DNA of 64,000 nt from UBA1351 sp963677625 (GTDB lineage Bacteria > Bacillota > Clostridia > Lachnospirales > Vallitaleaceae), in assembly GCA_963677625.2 (NCBI GenBank), contig CAXXSW010000007.1, forward strand, positions 620,001 through 684,000. The letters run 5' to 3'. The notes beneath the pieces were generated by a model. The model did not search any database, was not told where the DNA came from, and saw nothing but the letters and a program-made list of their open reading frames with translations. The position numbers were made by a program, and so were the translations under genes. Below, one piece after another: positions 53,219 through 62,237 of the stretch (its first letter is position 1; each line of letters starts with the position of its first letter).

Positions 53219-54853
53219 TTATTTACCTAAATATGCTTTGAAATCATCCATTTGGCTTTGTAGTTCAGCCATTACTTCGTCATATCCAGCTGCCTTCATA
53301 GCATCTCTAAACTCCTGAACAGTTGCTTCCGGATCATCTACCTTACCGAATGCAATCAGTGGCATATATGTTGCATATACATTGGCCATATTAGAAAGGT
53401 AAGGGGCAATTGCATCTGTTTTTGGAATGAATTGTCCATATGGATAGTCAATTGCGACTTTATTGAACTCATCAACAAGTGCCTCATAACTTGCATGGTC
53501 TCTCGCTGCATCTTTTAATTGAAGGTCATCATTACGACCCCACCAGTAATCGGTTTGAATACTGTCAGCATCATTGTCGTAACCTTCTGGACGGGCGAAA
53601 TAGCCGTTTTCATCAATTACATATTGAACTCCTTCGATACCATAATTGAATAGGCGATAGGCATCTTCATCATTTCTAAGGATGTCATATACCATCAAGG
53701 CTCTTTCTGGATTCTTTGATCCAGCTGCTATAGCTGTGGCACCATGTGTAATCGATAATTTTGTTAAGTTTCCAGATTCTTCTCCAAACCAGAAAAATCC
53801 AGCAGCAGCTCCTTGTCTTTCTTTTAATTTAACATCATCAGTTCCATACCAAGTTTCTGTATGATGCTGGTCAACAGATGTTTGACCTGCAAGAAATTCT
53901 TCACGGTTATCACCAGAATAGTTCAGGCAGTCCTCTCTCCAATAACCAGCATCTGACCATTCTTTCATCAATTTCGCAAAATCGATAAAGTTATCATCTG
54001 TCATATATGGTGATTGTACAGTAAAGTTATCACTTCTACTACCACCGAAAATAGGAACTTCAAGACCATCAACAAGGACAAAATCACTAGTTGATGCGAT
54101 ATAGCCACCAGCTATGGTTGTCGCAATACCTGAAGAACCTGCAACATCCCATGGTATTACATCTGGCTTATTTTCTTTTACCGCAGCAAAGTAATCGCCC
54201 ATATCAGCCCAACTATGTAAGCCATCTGTAAATCCAAATTCATCTGCCCAATCTTTACGATATATAAAACCATGGTTAATCCATTGGTCAAAGTTATCTT
54301 CTGGCATAAGGTAAATGTCTCCATCTAGTTTACACATGTCCCAATGGGCATCACTTACTTGCTCAAATGTCTTTGGTGCATAAGTGGCCAGCATATCTTC
54401 TGTCAAAGGTAAAAAAGCACCTCTTTTTGCATTTGGCCATGCATCAAGCCAGTCAGTCGCTGTACCTACTAAGTCAATACTTCCATCATTTGAAGCTAAT
54501 GTAAGGTTATAGTTAGTTAAATAATCTGTCCATTCAATCCAATAAATTTCCAACTCTGCATTAACTTTTTCTGTAAGAATCTTGTTCAATTCAGCAAACA
54601 TTTCTTCATTACGTCCATTTGTTGGTTTATTTCCTGTAATCATATAAGTGATTTTTACATGTTCACTTGTATCTACTGACTCTGAATTGCTAGTATCTGA
54701 TGAACTTGTTGTTGATTTACTATCCCCCGTTGATTTGGTATCCTCTGTTGACTTCGAATCATCATTTGATGAAGTATCACTTGTACCCCCACAAGCCGCT
54801 AAGCTGAAAACTAGTACTAAAATCATGATGATCGATAAAAAATTACGTTTCAT
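53219..54853 (-). CDS. extracellular sugar-binding lipoprotein (LplA type)
   Basis: A 544-residue lipoprotein: signal peptide ending in the lipobox LAAC (Cys21), a Ser/Thr/Asp-rich linker to about residue 70, then a type 1-like solute-binding fold (VKITYMITGNKPTNGRNEEMFAELN near its start). Size and sequence match LplA/AglE-type binding proteins that serve LplB/LplC permeases, which are encoded directly upstream. AAGGAGGAAGTTCA precedes the ATG. It likely captures an oligosaccharide for the three enzymes encoded downstream. No ATPase gene is in the operon; a shared MsmK-type ATPase is usual for this group. Confidence 0.9.
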   Translation of the reverse strand: MKRNFLSIIMILVLVFSLAACGGTSDTSSNDDSKSTEDTKSTGDSKSTTSSSDTSNSESVDTSEHVKITYMITGNKPTNGRNEEMFAELNKILTEKVNAELEIYWIEWTDYLTNYNLTLASNDGSIDLVGTATDWLDAWPNAKRGAFLPLTEDMLATYAPKTFEQVSDAHWDMCKLDGDIYLMPEDNFDQWINHGFIYRKDWADEFGFTDGLHSWADMGDYFAAVKENKPDVIPWDVAGSSGIATTIAGGYIASTSDFVLVDGLEVPIFGGSRSDNFTVQSPYMTDDNFIDFAKLMKEWSDAGYWREDCLNYSGDNREEFLAGQTSVDQHHTETWYGTDDVKLKERQGAAAGFFWFGEESGNLTKLSITHGATAIAAGSKNPERALMVYDILRNDEDAYRLFNYGIEGVQYVIDENGYFARPEGYDNDADSIQTDYWWGRNDDLQLKDAARDHASYEALVDEFNKVAIDYPYGQFIPKTDAIAPYLSNMANVYATYMPLIAFGKVDDPEATVQEFRDAMKAAGYDEVMAELQSQMDDFKAYLGK

Positions 54854-54911
54854 TGAACTTCCTCCTTAATATTTTGCTTAACATATTATATAAATCCCTA
54901 TAGGATTAATA

Positions 54912-55820
54912 TCAACCTTTAACTGCACCGATTGTTATACCTGCTATGAAGTACCTTTGTACAAATGGATAAAACAGGATAACAGGGCCTGTTGCAACAA
55001 CAGCTGTTGCCATTTTCAATGTTTCTTGAGGAAAGGATTCAAGAACAACATTTTGTCCGGCGACGGAATTCTTAAGTGCTGCTATTTCGTTAATAATTTT
55101 ATACAGATGGTACTGTAATGGCTTATAATCTATTTTTGCTGATAAAAACAAGGATGAAAAATACCATTCGTTCCAATACCCTAATGCGATAAATAATCCA
55201 ATTGTCGCCAAGGCGGGCTTAATCATAGGTAAAATAAGCTTGATGAATATGGCCACATCTCCTGCACCGTCAATTTTTCCTGATTCAGTAATCTCATAAG
55301 GTATTGATTTAATGAAATTCTTCATCAGTATAATTAACCAAGGTGAAAGAAGTAATGGAAGCCATACTGCCAAATAAGAATCCTTCAAGCCATAGTATTT
55401 TGTCATGAGGATGTAAAAAGGTACCAGTCCTCCTTGAAAAAGAGTCGTGAAATAAATAAAAAACGAAATATGATTCCGATAAGGAAAATCTTTTCTTTGA
55501 AGAGCATAACCCGTCATTGAAATGATGAACAAACCAACGACAGTTCCCGACAAGGTCATAAAAATTGTAACTCCATATGACCCTATGAGCATTTTTGCAT
55601 TCTTAAAAAGCATCTGATATGCATCTAGGTTAAAATCCTTTGGTATAAGGGTAAAACCATTGGTTGACACATACAGTTCAGAACTAAATGATGTTGAAAT
55701 AATCAATACGAAGGGAAAGAGACACATAATAGCAAAATAAGTTATAAATGCATATCCAAAACCACGTATAATCCTATCAGAAATATCAAGTTTTATTTTT
55801 TTTTGTGTGGTATCACTCAT
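54912..55820 (-). CDS. sugar ABC transporter permease, LplC/YtcP type
   Basis: A 302-residue MalG-like permease with six helices and the EAA motif EITESGKIDGAGDVAIFIKLILPMIKPALATIGLF. AGGAGG at 6 bases sets the ATG at 55820 (MSDTTQKKIK), sixteen codons inside the longest frame and 10 bases after the LplB stop. It pairs with the LplB-type permease upstream. Confidence 0.9.
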   Translation of the reverse strand: MSDTTQKKIKLDISDRIIRGFGYAFITYFAIMCLFPFVLIISTSFSSELYVSTNGFTLIPKDFNLDAYQMLFKNAKMLIGSYGVTIFMTLSGTVVGLFIISMTGYALQRKDFPYRNHISFFIYFTTLFQGGLVPFYILMTKYYGLKDSYLAVWLPLLLSPWLIILMKNFIKSIPYEITESGKIDGAGDVAIFIKLILPMIKPALATIGLFIALGYWNEWYFSSLFLSAKIDYKPLQYHLYKIINEIAALKNSVAGQNVVLESFPQETLKMATAVVATGPVILFYPFVQRYFIAGITIGAVKG

Positions 55821-55830
55821 ATCATCCCTC

Positions 55831-56838
55831 CTAGAATAAAGCATAATCTTCGTCAATTTTTCTGACAATCCAATTGACAGTCATAACCAAAGCAAAACCA
55901 AATAGCGACTGATAAAGTCCAACTGCACTGGCTGTAGTAAAATTAAAGTTCAATAACATCGAACGGTATACGTAAGTCTCGATAATATCTGTTGTATTAA
56001 ACAAAAGCGAATTGGCTCCTATTATGTTCCAGAACATACCAAAATTACCTCTAAGAATACCGCCCATTGAAAACAGGAGAAGTATGATTATTGTTGGTTT
56101 AAGACTTGGAATAATGATATGAAAAATCTTTTGGAATCCATTAGCACCATCCACTCTTGCTGCTTCAATTGTTTGCTTATCAATACCCATTATGGCAGCA
56201 AAATAAACAATGGAACCATATCCGGTGCTTTGCCACAAATGGACCAATACAATAATTGGTGGCCAAAAAGCGGGATTTGAATAAAATTTCACTGGCTCCC
56301 TTCCAAGTTTTTCCAATAGTGTATTTACGAATCCAAACTCATAGTTAAATAGGTTATAGGTCATTAATCCGACTATAACAGCAGAAATGAAGTATGGCAG
56401 GAACATTAGAGTCTGGCTTACTTTCTTAAATTTCGTTGAAACCAACTCATTAATAAGAATAGCCACAAAAATCTGAAGTGCATTACCACATAATATAAAG
56501 GCTACATTGTATAGAATTGTGTTTTTAGTCAACAGCCATAGTTGACCTGATGTGAACAAAAACTTAAAATTTTGAAAACCGACAAAAGGACTTCCGAAAA
56601 TACCTTTATTATAATTAAAATTTGTGAAAGCTATGTATGCTCCGGGCATAGGCATATAACTAAATATGATAAAAAAAGTTATTGCAGGCATACACATCAT
56701 AATCAAAACACGATGCCTCCAAAGATTTCTAAAAAAACTTCTTTTTTTCACGGTATTCGTTCGCTTCACTTTCATATCCCTATTCATCTCATCATTGGAA
56801 TCTATTCCTTTTTCAGATGATTTAATGTCCTGATTCAT
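55831..56838 (-). CDS. sugar ABC transporter permease, LplB type
   Basis: A 335-residue MalF-like permease. A charged N-terminal tail (about 30 residues) is followed by six helices and the EAA loop IEAARVDGANGFQKIFHIIIPSLKPTIIILLLF. GGGAGGCGCTTA precedes the ATG. It is the first gene of the polysaccharide operon, with promoter and operator immediately upstream. Its close relative at the right edge of the window shares layout and ends (DEDYALF here, SENAMF there). Confidence 0.9.
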   Translation of the reverse strand: MNQDIKSSEKGIDSNDEMNRDMKVKRTNTVKKRSFFRNLWRHRVLIMMCMPAITFFIIFSYMPMPGAYIAFTNFNYNKGIFGSPFVGFQNFKFLFTSGQLWLLTKNTILYNVAFILCGNALQIFVAILINELVSTKFKKVSQTLMFLPYFISAVIVGLMTYNLFNYEFGFVNTLLEKLGREPVKFYSNPAFWPPIIVLVHLWQSTGYGSIVYFAAIMGIDKQTIEAARVDGANGFQKIFHIIIPSLKPTIIILLLFSMGGILRGNFGMFWNIIGANSLLFNTTDIIETYVYRSMLLNFNFTTASAVGLYQSLFGFALVMTVNWIVRKIDEDYALF

Positions 56839-56858
56839 TAAGCGCCTCCCTTATTTTT

Positions 56859-56872
56859 TGTAACCGGTTACA
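56859..56872. promoter_or_regulatory. cre-like/LacI operator, TGTAACCGGTTACA
   Basis: A perfect 14-bp palindrome just downstream of the -10 box of the polysaccharide operon. It fits both a local LacI operator and the CcpA cre consensus TGWAANCGNTNWCA exactly. Confidence 0.88.
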
Positions 56873-56878
56873 GATAGT

Positions 56879-56907
56879 ATTATAGCACTTCATTTGTCTA
56901 TCGTCAA
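56879..56907 (-). promoter_or_regulatory. sigma-A promoter of the polysaccharide operon
   Basis: TTGACG (56902-56907) and TATAAT (56879-56884) with a 17-base spacer and an extended -10 TG. Strong basal promoter, apparently held by the adjacent operator. Confidence 0.88.
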
Positions 56908-57035
56908 TATAAACATAAATATTATGATTTTTGTTTATATTTTGTCTTTTTTTACATACATTCTAGTTCAACAAGCCTTGAAGCTCCAATGTACCCAGTT
57001 TTTATATGTAATATTGCACATTTTTTTCAAATATA

Positions 57036-57051
57036 ATGTAATCGGTTACAT
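57036..57051. promoter_or_regulatory. second cre-like operator, upstream
   Basis: ATGTAATCGGTTACAT, palindromic except for the central pair next to CG. Its centre is 178 bases from the promoter operator centre, close to 17 helical turns, which would suit repression by DNA looping. Confidence 0.78.
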
Positions 57052-57093
57052 TTTCTCACATTTTTTTCCTGTTCTTGGCATAGGAAATAATCT

Positions 57094-58119
57094 TTAACCT
57101 AATACTTTCGAACAGGATTCTCTAATAAGCAATTTGGGTAGTATATGTTGCTTCCTTGGTACATCTTTATTCTCAATTAATCTTATGGCTGAATCAATAA
57201 GCACTTTTCCAAACTCAGGATAATCATAATCAATTGACGTAATCCCAACCAAACCCATATCAGAAATAAACGTATTATCAAAACTAACCAAAGACACGTC
57301 TTTTGGAATAGACATCTTATGTTCAGTAATGGATTTTACAATACCAACAGCCGCAAAGTCATTAATAGCAATAACTGCACTTGGCAAATCACCACCCTCA
57401 AAAAGTCGATTCATTTCCTCATAACCATCAGTCATCTGGTAGCCAGATTCATTACTGACAAAACTATCAATGTATTCCAACTCATATCTTAGTATCGTTT
57501 GCTTAAAACGAAGTCTCTTCTCAACAGTAGACTGAACACTTGAGTTTCCACCTAAAAGAGCAATCCGTTTATGGCCGTTCTCCAGTAAATGGTTCAATAC
57601 TAAATCTATCGCCTGTTGTTGATCAATATTGACCTGATAGCAATCCGTTCCGTCTAATTTACCAGTAATAACAACTGGCGTCTTCACCATCACATCATTA
57701 ACTTTCGAAGCAAACTTCATATCAGACAATAATTCATCTACTTTTCCGCCAATAAGTATAACGGCATCGACATGTTGTTCGTTTAATTTCTCAAGGTGTC
57801 CAAATTCCAGTGAATTTATATTCAGTGAATTAAAAAGTAGCAAGGAATATCCCTTTTCATTGGCTCTTCTCTCACACTCGATAAAAAGGGATGCATAAAA
57901 GGGATTCCGAATATCTGCTGTAAGCACGCCTATAGTCATGGTCTTTTTATCATTGAGCCTTCTCGCCATTACATTCGGTTTGTAGTTATACTTCTGTATA
58001 ATATCTTCAACAATCCTACGTTTTGAGTCCGATACATTATTCGCATTCGTAAGAACTCTCGAGACGGTTGCAGTGGAAACACCGGCTTCTTTAGCAATAT
58101 CGTAAATAGTTATAGCCAC
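57094..58119 (-). CDS. LacI family transcriptional regulator (local repressor)
   Basis: A 341-residue LacI protein: HTH ITIYDIAKEAGVSTATVSRVLTNANNV, hinge YKPNVMARRL as in CcpA-like repressors, then a sugar-binding core (SLVSFDNTFISDMGLVGITSIDYDYPEFG). Start GTG with GGAGG at 6 bases. It lies between two carbohydrate operons; palindromes TGTAACCGGTTACA and relatives occur at its own promoter and at that of the LplB operon, so it is the likely local repressor. It is not obviously CcpA itself, but the operators would also fit CcpA. Confidence 0.88.
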   Translation of the reverse strand: MAITIYDIAKEAGVSTATVSRVLTNANNVSDSKRRIVEDIIQKYNYKPNVMARRLNDKKTMTIGVLTADIRNPFYASLFIECERRANEKGYSLLLFNSLNINSLEFGHLEKLNEQHVDAVILIGGKVDELLSDMKFASKVNDVMVKTPVVITGKLDGTDCYQVNIDQQQAIDLVLNHLLENGHKRIALLGGNSSVQSTVEKRLRFKQTILRYELEYIDSFVSNESGYQMTDGYEEMNRLFEGGDLPSAVIAINDFAAVGIVKSITEHKMSIPKDVSLVSFDNTFISDMGLVGITSIDYDYPEFGKVLIDSAIRLIENKDVPRKQHILPKLLIRESCSKVLG

Positions 58120-58167
58120 GTTCTACCTCCTTTCATAGGTCAGTGATAACCAGTTGACATCATTATT

Positions 58168-58196
58168 ATTGTACACTCGAAACCGGTTACATTCAA
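58168..58196 (-). promoter_or_regulatory. promoter of the lacI gene with operator in its spacer
   Basis: TTGAAT (58191-58196) and TACAAT (58168-58173), 17-base spacer. The operator half-perfect palindrome CGAAACC-GGTTACA (58178-58191) fills the spacer, and a degenerate copy TGATAACC-AGTTGACA lies downstream at 58144-58159. Autorepression is likely. Confidence 0.75.
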
Positions 58197-58228
58197 TACT
58201 TTTCACTACTTCACGTAAAATTATATAA

Positions 58229-58261
58229 AAAAAGACAAGAAAATAACTCCCTTGTCTTTTT
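58229..58261 (-). terminator. terminator of the esterase operon
   Basis: Arms AAAAAGACAAG (58229-58239) and CTTGTCTTTTT (58251-58261) with an 11-base loop and further T on the minus strand, 37 bases after the esterase stop. Confidence 0.88.
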
Positions 58262-58297
58262 ATCACCTGTTACTCAGAATCTTTACTTATTTAATTT

Positions 58298-59656
58298 CTA
58301 TACCTTTAGTACTTCATAATAAGGGTCGTCAACTGTACACAGCTGCCATTGATGATTATCTCCCACATTAGGGTCGCCTGTTTTCATGAACTGACTCCAA
58401 ATGGATATCATTCTTTTTGACAGTGAGTAGTCCTCTTTGGTAAAGGGGCGCCAAGAGTATTTAAGACCTCCAAAAACATACCATAACTCGCCTGAATGAA
58501 ATGCACCACTGTCATCACCCGGCAGTTTATGATCAAAATAATACACGTAAGCCTTACTTTTCGCTTTTGAGTTAGCAATCTTCGCAAACTCTATATCCGC
58601 TTTATGCATTAGGTTGTTTTCAGGTTTTTTATCATCTGTTCCTTCAGTTGTTAGATCATCTCCATTGGAACCAATCATATAATTGATAGGCAAAAATTCA
58701 CCATTCTTTATTAATTCATTACCATCTCTCTTTAACAGTTCACCGTCGATAACGGGAACAAAGGGCAAACCTCTTTTTTTGGCAAATGATTGTTCGATCA
58801 CCTTACCGACCGCCTGCATAAAATCCTCTGCAGATATATTATGCAAAGTATCCAAAGCTCGCCTTTTGCTTTCCTCATTTTCCATACATTTTTTGCTGTC
58901 AATCCCAATAATATCAAATAGATCTTCTGCAAGTTCAGAAGCCTTTTCTATACTTCTATACTCAGCCAAAGGATTTTGATATCCACCACCACTTTGGAGA
59001 ATCATATTTCTAAATATACCTTCTGAATGACTAGAAAGAGCAAGCACTTGAAGACTCATAGCTCCAGCCGATTGGCCAAAAACTGTCATATTATCAGGAT
59101 CTCCACCAAAAGCACTAATATTTTCTTTGACCCAAGAAAAAGCTGCCAGTTGGTCCCATATTCCATAATTACCACCAGCTTCATTTTCTCCGTCAATACC
59201 AAGCAAGGGATGACTTAAAAATCCAAAAGCCCCTAGACGATAATTTATTGTTACAACAATAACTCCTGTGAGTGCTAGCTCCGTACATACAAAAGGCAAA
59301 TTACTTCCTGCACCACCCATAAATGCACCACCATGAACATATACAGCAACGGGTAAATTTGTCTCCTGATTATGTGGTCTACAAATATTTAAATACAATG
59401 AATCCTCACTCATATCTACTAAGAAGTCCGGATTACCATAAAATTCTTTTTTATAAAATCCCTCTCTGATTGGTCCTTGCATGCTTTTAAATCTATAATG
59501 ATCTGCTTTATATACTCCTGACCAAGCTTCAGGCTTTTGAGGTTTTCTAAATCTTAATTCACCAAGTGGTGGTTTGGCATATGGTACGCCTTTATAAACA
59601 AGGCACCCATCTGACAATAGACCACTTATTTCTCCATATTTTGTGTTAACATTCAT
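58298..59656 (-). CDS. type-B carboxylesterase
   Basis: A 452-residue serine esterase of the cholinesterase/para-nitrobenzyl esterase family: oxyanion HGGAFMGG, nucleophile Ser in TVFGQSAGAMSLQ, acidic residue in the GSNGDDLTTEG region and candidate His in SGAFHSGELWYVFG. Slightly shorter than the usual 490-500. No signal peptide. It ends the operon LplB-LplC-kinase-regulator-esterase, 16 bases after the regulator gene. It probably removes acetyl or other ester groups from imported oligosaccharides; specificity unknown. Confidence 0.88.
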   Translation of the reverse strand: MNVNTKYGEISGLLSDGCLVYKGVPYAKPPLGELRFRKPQKPEAWSGVYKADHYRFKSMQGPIREGFYKKEFYGNPDFLVDMSEDSLYLNICRPHNQETNLPVAVYVHGGAFMGGAGSNLPFVCTELALTGVIVVTINYRLGAFGFLSHPLLGIDGENEAGGNYGIWDQLAAFSWVKENISAFGGDPDNMTVFGQSAGAMSLQVLALSSHSEGIFRNMILQSGGGYQNPLAEYRSIEKASELAEDLFDIIGIDSKKCMENEESKRRALDTLHNISAEDFMQAVGKVIEQSFAKKRGLPFVPVIDGELLKRDGNELIKNGEFLPINYMIGSNGDDLTTEGTDDKKPENNLMHKADIEFAKIANSKAKSKAYVYYFDHKLPGDDSGAFHSGELWYVFGGLKYSWRPFTKEDYSLSKRMISIWSQFMKTGDPNVGDNHQWQLCTVDDPYYEVLKV

Positions 59657-59672
59657 AATTCTTCTCCCTTTC

Positions 59673-60431
59673 TCATTTATGCTGCTGTCGGTATTCCTGA
59701 GGAGTCATTCCTACTTGTTCCTTAAAAACCTTAGAAAAATAGGATGAATAGGACATACCAATTTTTGTTGTAATATCCGTTATTGACAAGCAAGTTTTAA
59801 CTAATAGTTGTTTGGATAGAGCGATTCTTTTCTGGGTTATATAGTCAGTTAAAGCTACGCCTGTTTCTTTCTTAAACATACGACCTAAATAGCCAGGACT
59901 CACATGTACCATAGCCGCTATTTCATCCCTATGAAGGCTCCCAACAGTCATATTTTCAGCGATAATCTTTTTAACTCTATCAGTAATTTCTTCTTCCTCG
60001 TGGTCAGTCAAATCTACCACAAGCTCAGACAAGTCAACTGTTCTCTCCAGTTTCAAAATCTTTTCTTCAACGTCTTTTATAATTTTCGCCATTTTTATAT
60101 ATGGGACTGGCTTTAGGAGATAATCTTCCACCCCTAATCTCAGAGCTTCCTGAGCATATGAGAAATCCGCATGTCCAGTATAAAAGATGCATTTTACATC
60201 AGGCTTATTTGTTTTAATCCATCGAATCAATTCAATCCCATTACCATTAGGCATTTCAATATCAGAAATAATGATATCGATGGGATAAGTTTTAACCATT
60301 CTTATTGCAGTATCTTTACTATGGCTCTTATAAAGCTTCCCTATCTCTAATTCATCCCAATCTATACCTTTTTCAAGTCCTAACAATGCCAATTCATCAT
60401 CATCCACTAATAATATATGAAATTTCCTCAA
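59673..60431 (-). CDS. response regulator, REC-AraC (short YesN type)
   Basis: A 252-residue regulator: receiver with acceptor Asp in IIISDIEMPNGNG and Lys in YLLKPVPY, a short linker and an AraC double HTH (IAAMVHVSPGYLGRMFKKETGVAL; ITTKIGMSYSSYFSKVFKEQVGMTP). It lacks the long middle segment of the other YesN protein in this window. Start is TTG with GGAGG 9 bases upstream. It lies downstream of its partner kinase with 34 bases between and probably controls the adjacent transport operons. Confidence 0.9.
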   Translation of the reverse strand: MRKFHILLVDDDELALLGLEKGIDWDELEIGKLYKSHSKDTAIRMVKTYPIDIIISDIEMPNGNGIELIRWIKTNKPDVKCIFYTGHADFSYAQEALRLGVEDYLLKPVPYIKMAKIIKDVEEKILKLERTVDLSELVVDLTDHEEEEITDRVKKIIAENMTVGSLHRDEIAAMVHVSPGYLGRMFKKETGVALTDYITQKRIALSKQLLVKTCLSITDITTKIGMSYSSYFSKVFKEQVGMTPQEYRQQHK

Positions 60432-60465
60432 AATGATTTACCTCCTTAGATGCCTTGACCTAGAA

Positions 60466-62199
60466 CTAGGAATCTACATCCATATCTATTTGATTTAAGT
60501 CAATATAAGGAATCTTTATGATAGTAACTGCACCCTGCTTGTTCTGAAGTATAATCTCTGCCTTATCTCTATATATTAATTGAATTCTATGATAAATATT
60601 GTAAAGACCGATATGTCCATCTTTATTCTTTTTGTCCCAATCAGAGTTCATGATTTCTTCAGGATAACCATAGCCATTATCAGATACAATAATCCACAAG
60701 GTTTCATTATCCCCATCTCTATAAACCTTAACGTTTATCTCACATACCTTTTTAGTTAAAAATGCATGCTTGACACTATTCTCAACAAAACTCTGAATAA
60801 TAAAGGGCGGTACAAGAGACGACATATTTCCATCCTCTACATCTAGATTGAAAACGACCTGGTTTATATTTCGAATATCCTGAATCTCCATATAATACTT
60901 AACGTGTTCAATCTCCCTGCGTAACTCCACCAAGTCATTTGCCTCACTAAACATATATCTAGAATAATTGACAATCGCCGATGAAATTTTCTGGATTGTA
61001 TCATATTCTCTACGCTCTGCAAGAGCATATATTATGTTGAGCATATTTGCATAAAAATGAGGTTTTATTTGAAGTTGTAGATACTGGGTGGTCGCCTTCT
61101 GTGCTTCAAGTTTGACTTCATACTTTTCGATTTTAAGTTGTTTGATACGTTCTACCATATGATTAAAGGCACTTATAAGCTGTGTTATTTCCAACATATG
61201 ATAGTTTTCTTTAATTATAACATCTAGTTCGCCTTCAGAAATCTGATCTATTTTCTTTGCAACTTTGCTAATCGGCCGTTCTACATACCTACGAATAATA
61301 TAAAATGATGCAGGCAAGGAAAATAATAGGAATACTATAACTGCAAAGAAAACGATTCTAAAAACCCACAAATATGACGTAATACTACTTTTTTCTGTCA
61401 AAATACCAAAATAATAGCCGGTTTTCTCTGAAACATATCCGGTCTGGAGATATTCTAAACCATCTATGGAGATATATTCACCTTCATTACTTATTAATAG
61501 TTTCTCACCAAGAGCTCTAGTAGACATTATTGGATTTCCCTTGCTATCAGCAGCAAAAATAATGCTATCACTACTAAAGGTACCTTTTTGCAAGGTATTG
61601 AGTATCTCATTCTCTGAAACACATACGATAAAGAAACTACCTTCAATCTTCAAGAGGCGAATCATATAATTTTTGTGGTCTCCTGTTACTATCATGTATC
61701 GGTCAAGATGATTGATTTCTCCAGTTTCAACCCTATTTTCAAAAATGGCCTTCACTTCTTTACGTGATATATAGTCGTCTTGTGTTCCGGCTTCTAACCA
61801 TGAATCTTCATCATCCCTGTCCGTATAGATCATAATAAAATCAATCATGTCCGACCAAGAAATGATGCTTTGCATAGAAGAAACAACCGTATTTCTAACC
61901 GATAGCAATTCTACAGGATCCCTTTCATTTTTCAAAGAATTATATAACAAGGAAGCTTTTTGTGTTGCTCCACTATAGAGTGATTCAAATATAAAACTAT
62001 CAACAATTTCGAGAGATCTTTCAATACCATTTTCTGCTATATATATCCCATTTTGGATACGATCTTCCACAGTGCCTGTTAAAATCCGAAGCATATATGA
62101 TTGTGCCATAAAATATACCAATAATAGAAAAACGAACAAACCGATCCAAACTCTACCAAACCAACTTTTTAATGATATATTATTCTTTTTCACAATCAT
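60466..62199 (-). CDS. sensor histidine kinase, YesM family
   Basis: A 577-residue kinase: membrane helix at about 15-35, extracellular sensor to about 270, second helix near 280-305, HAMP (RYVERPISKVAKKIDQISEGELDVII), phosphoacceptor region LQLQIKPHFYANMLNIIYAL and an HATPase with VENSVKHAFLTKK and SDNGYGYPEE. The H-box differs from the usual QINPHFLYNTL. AGAGGTGTT precedes ATG ATT GTG; the start is set at ATG 62199. It sits between permease and regulator genes, so it probably senses the same sugar. Confidence 0.9.
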   Translation of the reverse strand: MIVKKNNISLKSWFGRVWIGLFVFLLLVYFMAQSYMLRILTGTVEDRIQNGIYIAENGIERSLEIVDSFIFESLYSGATQKASLLYNSLKNERDPVELLSVRNTVVSSMQSIISWSDMIDFIMIYTDRDDEDSWLEAGTQDDYISRKEVKAIFENRVETGEINHLDRYMIVTGDHKNYMIRLLKIEGSFFIVCVSENEILNTLQKGTFSSDSIIFAADSKGNPIMSTRALGEKLLISNEGEYISIDGLEYLQTGYVSEKTGYYFGILTEKSSITSYLWVFRIVFFAVIVFLLFSLPASFYIIRRYVERPISKVAKKIDQISEGELDVIIKENYHMLEITQLISAFNHMVERIKQLKIEKYEVKLEAQKATTQYLQLQIKPHFYANMLNIIYALAERREYDTIQKISSAIVNYSRYMFSEANDLVELRREIEHVKYYMEIQDIRNINQVVFNLDVEDGNMSSLVPPFIIQSFVENSVKHAFLTKKVCEINVKVYRDGDNETLWIIVSDNGYGYPEEIMNSDWDKKNKDGHIGLYNIYHRIQLIYRDKAEIILQNKQGAVTIIKIPYIDLNQIDMDVDS

Positions 62200-62237
62200 A
62201 ACACCTCTTAGCACTAATAAAGCCTATGACGTGCAGA

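Noticed and set aside
57094..58119. Identification of this LacI protein as CcpA
   Set aside because: HTH and hinge are CcpA-like and nearby sites fit cre, but location between two sugar operons and autoregulation point to a local repressor.
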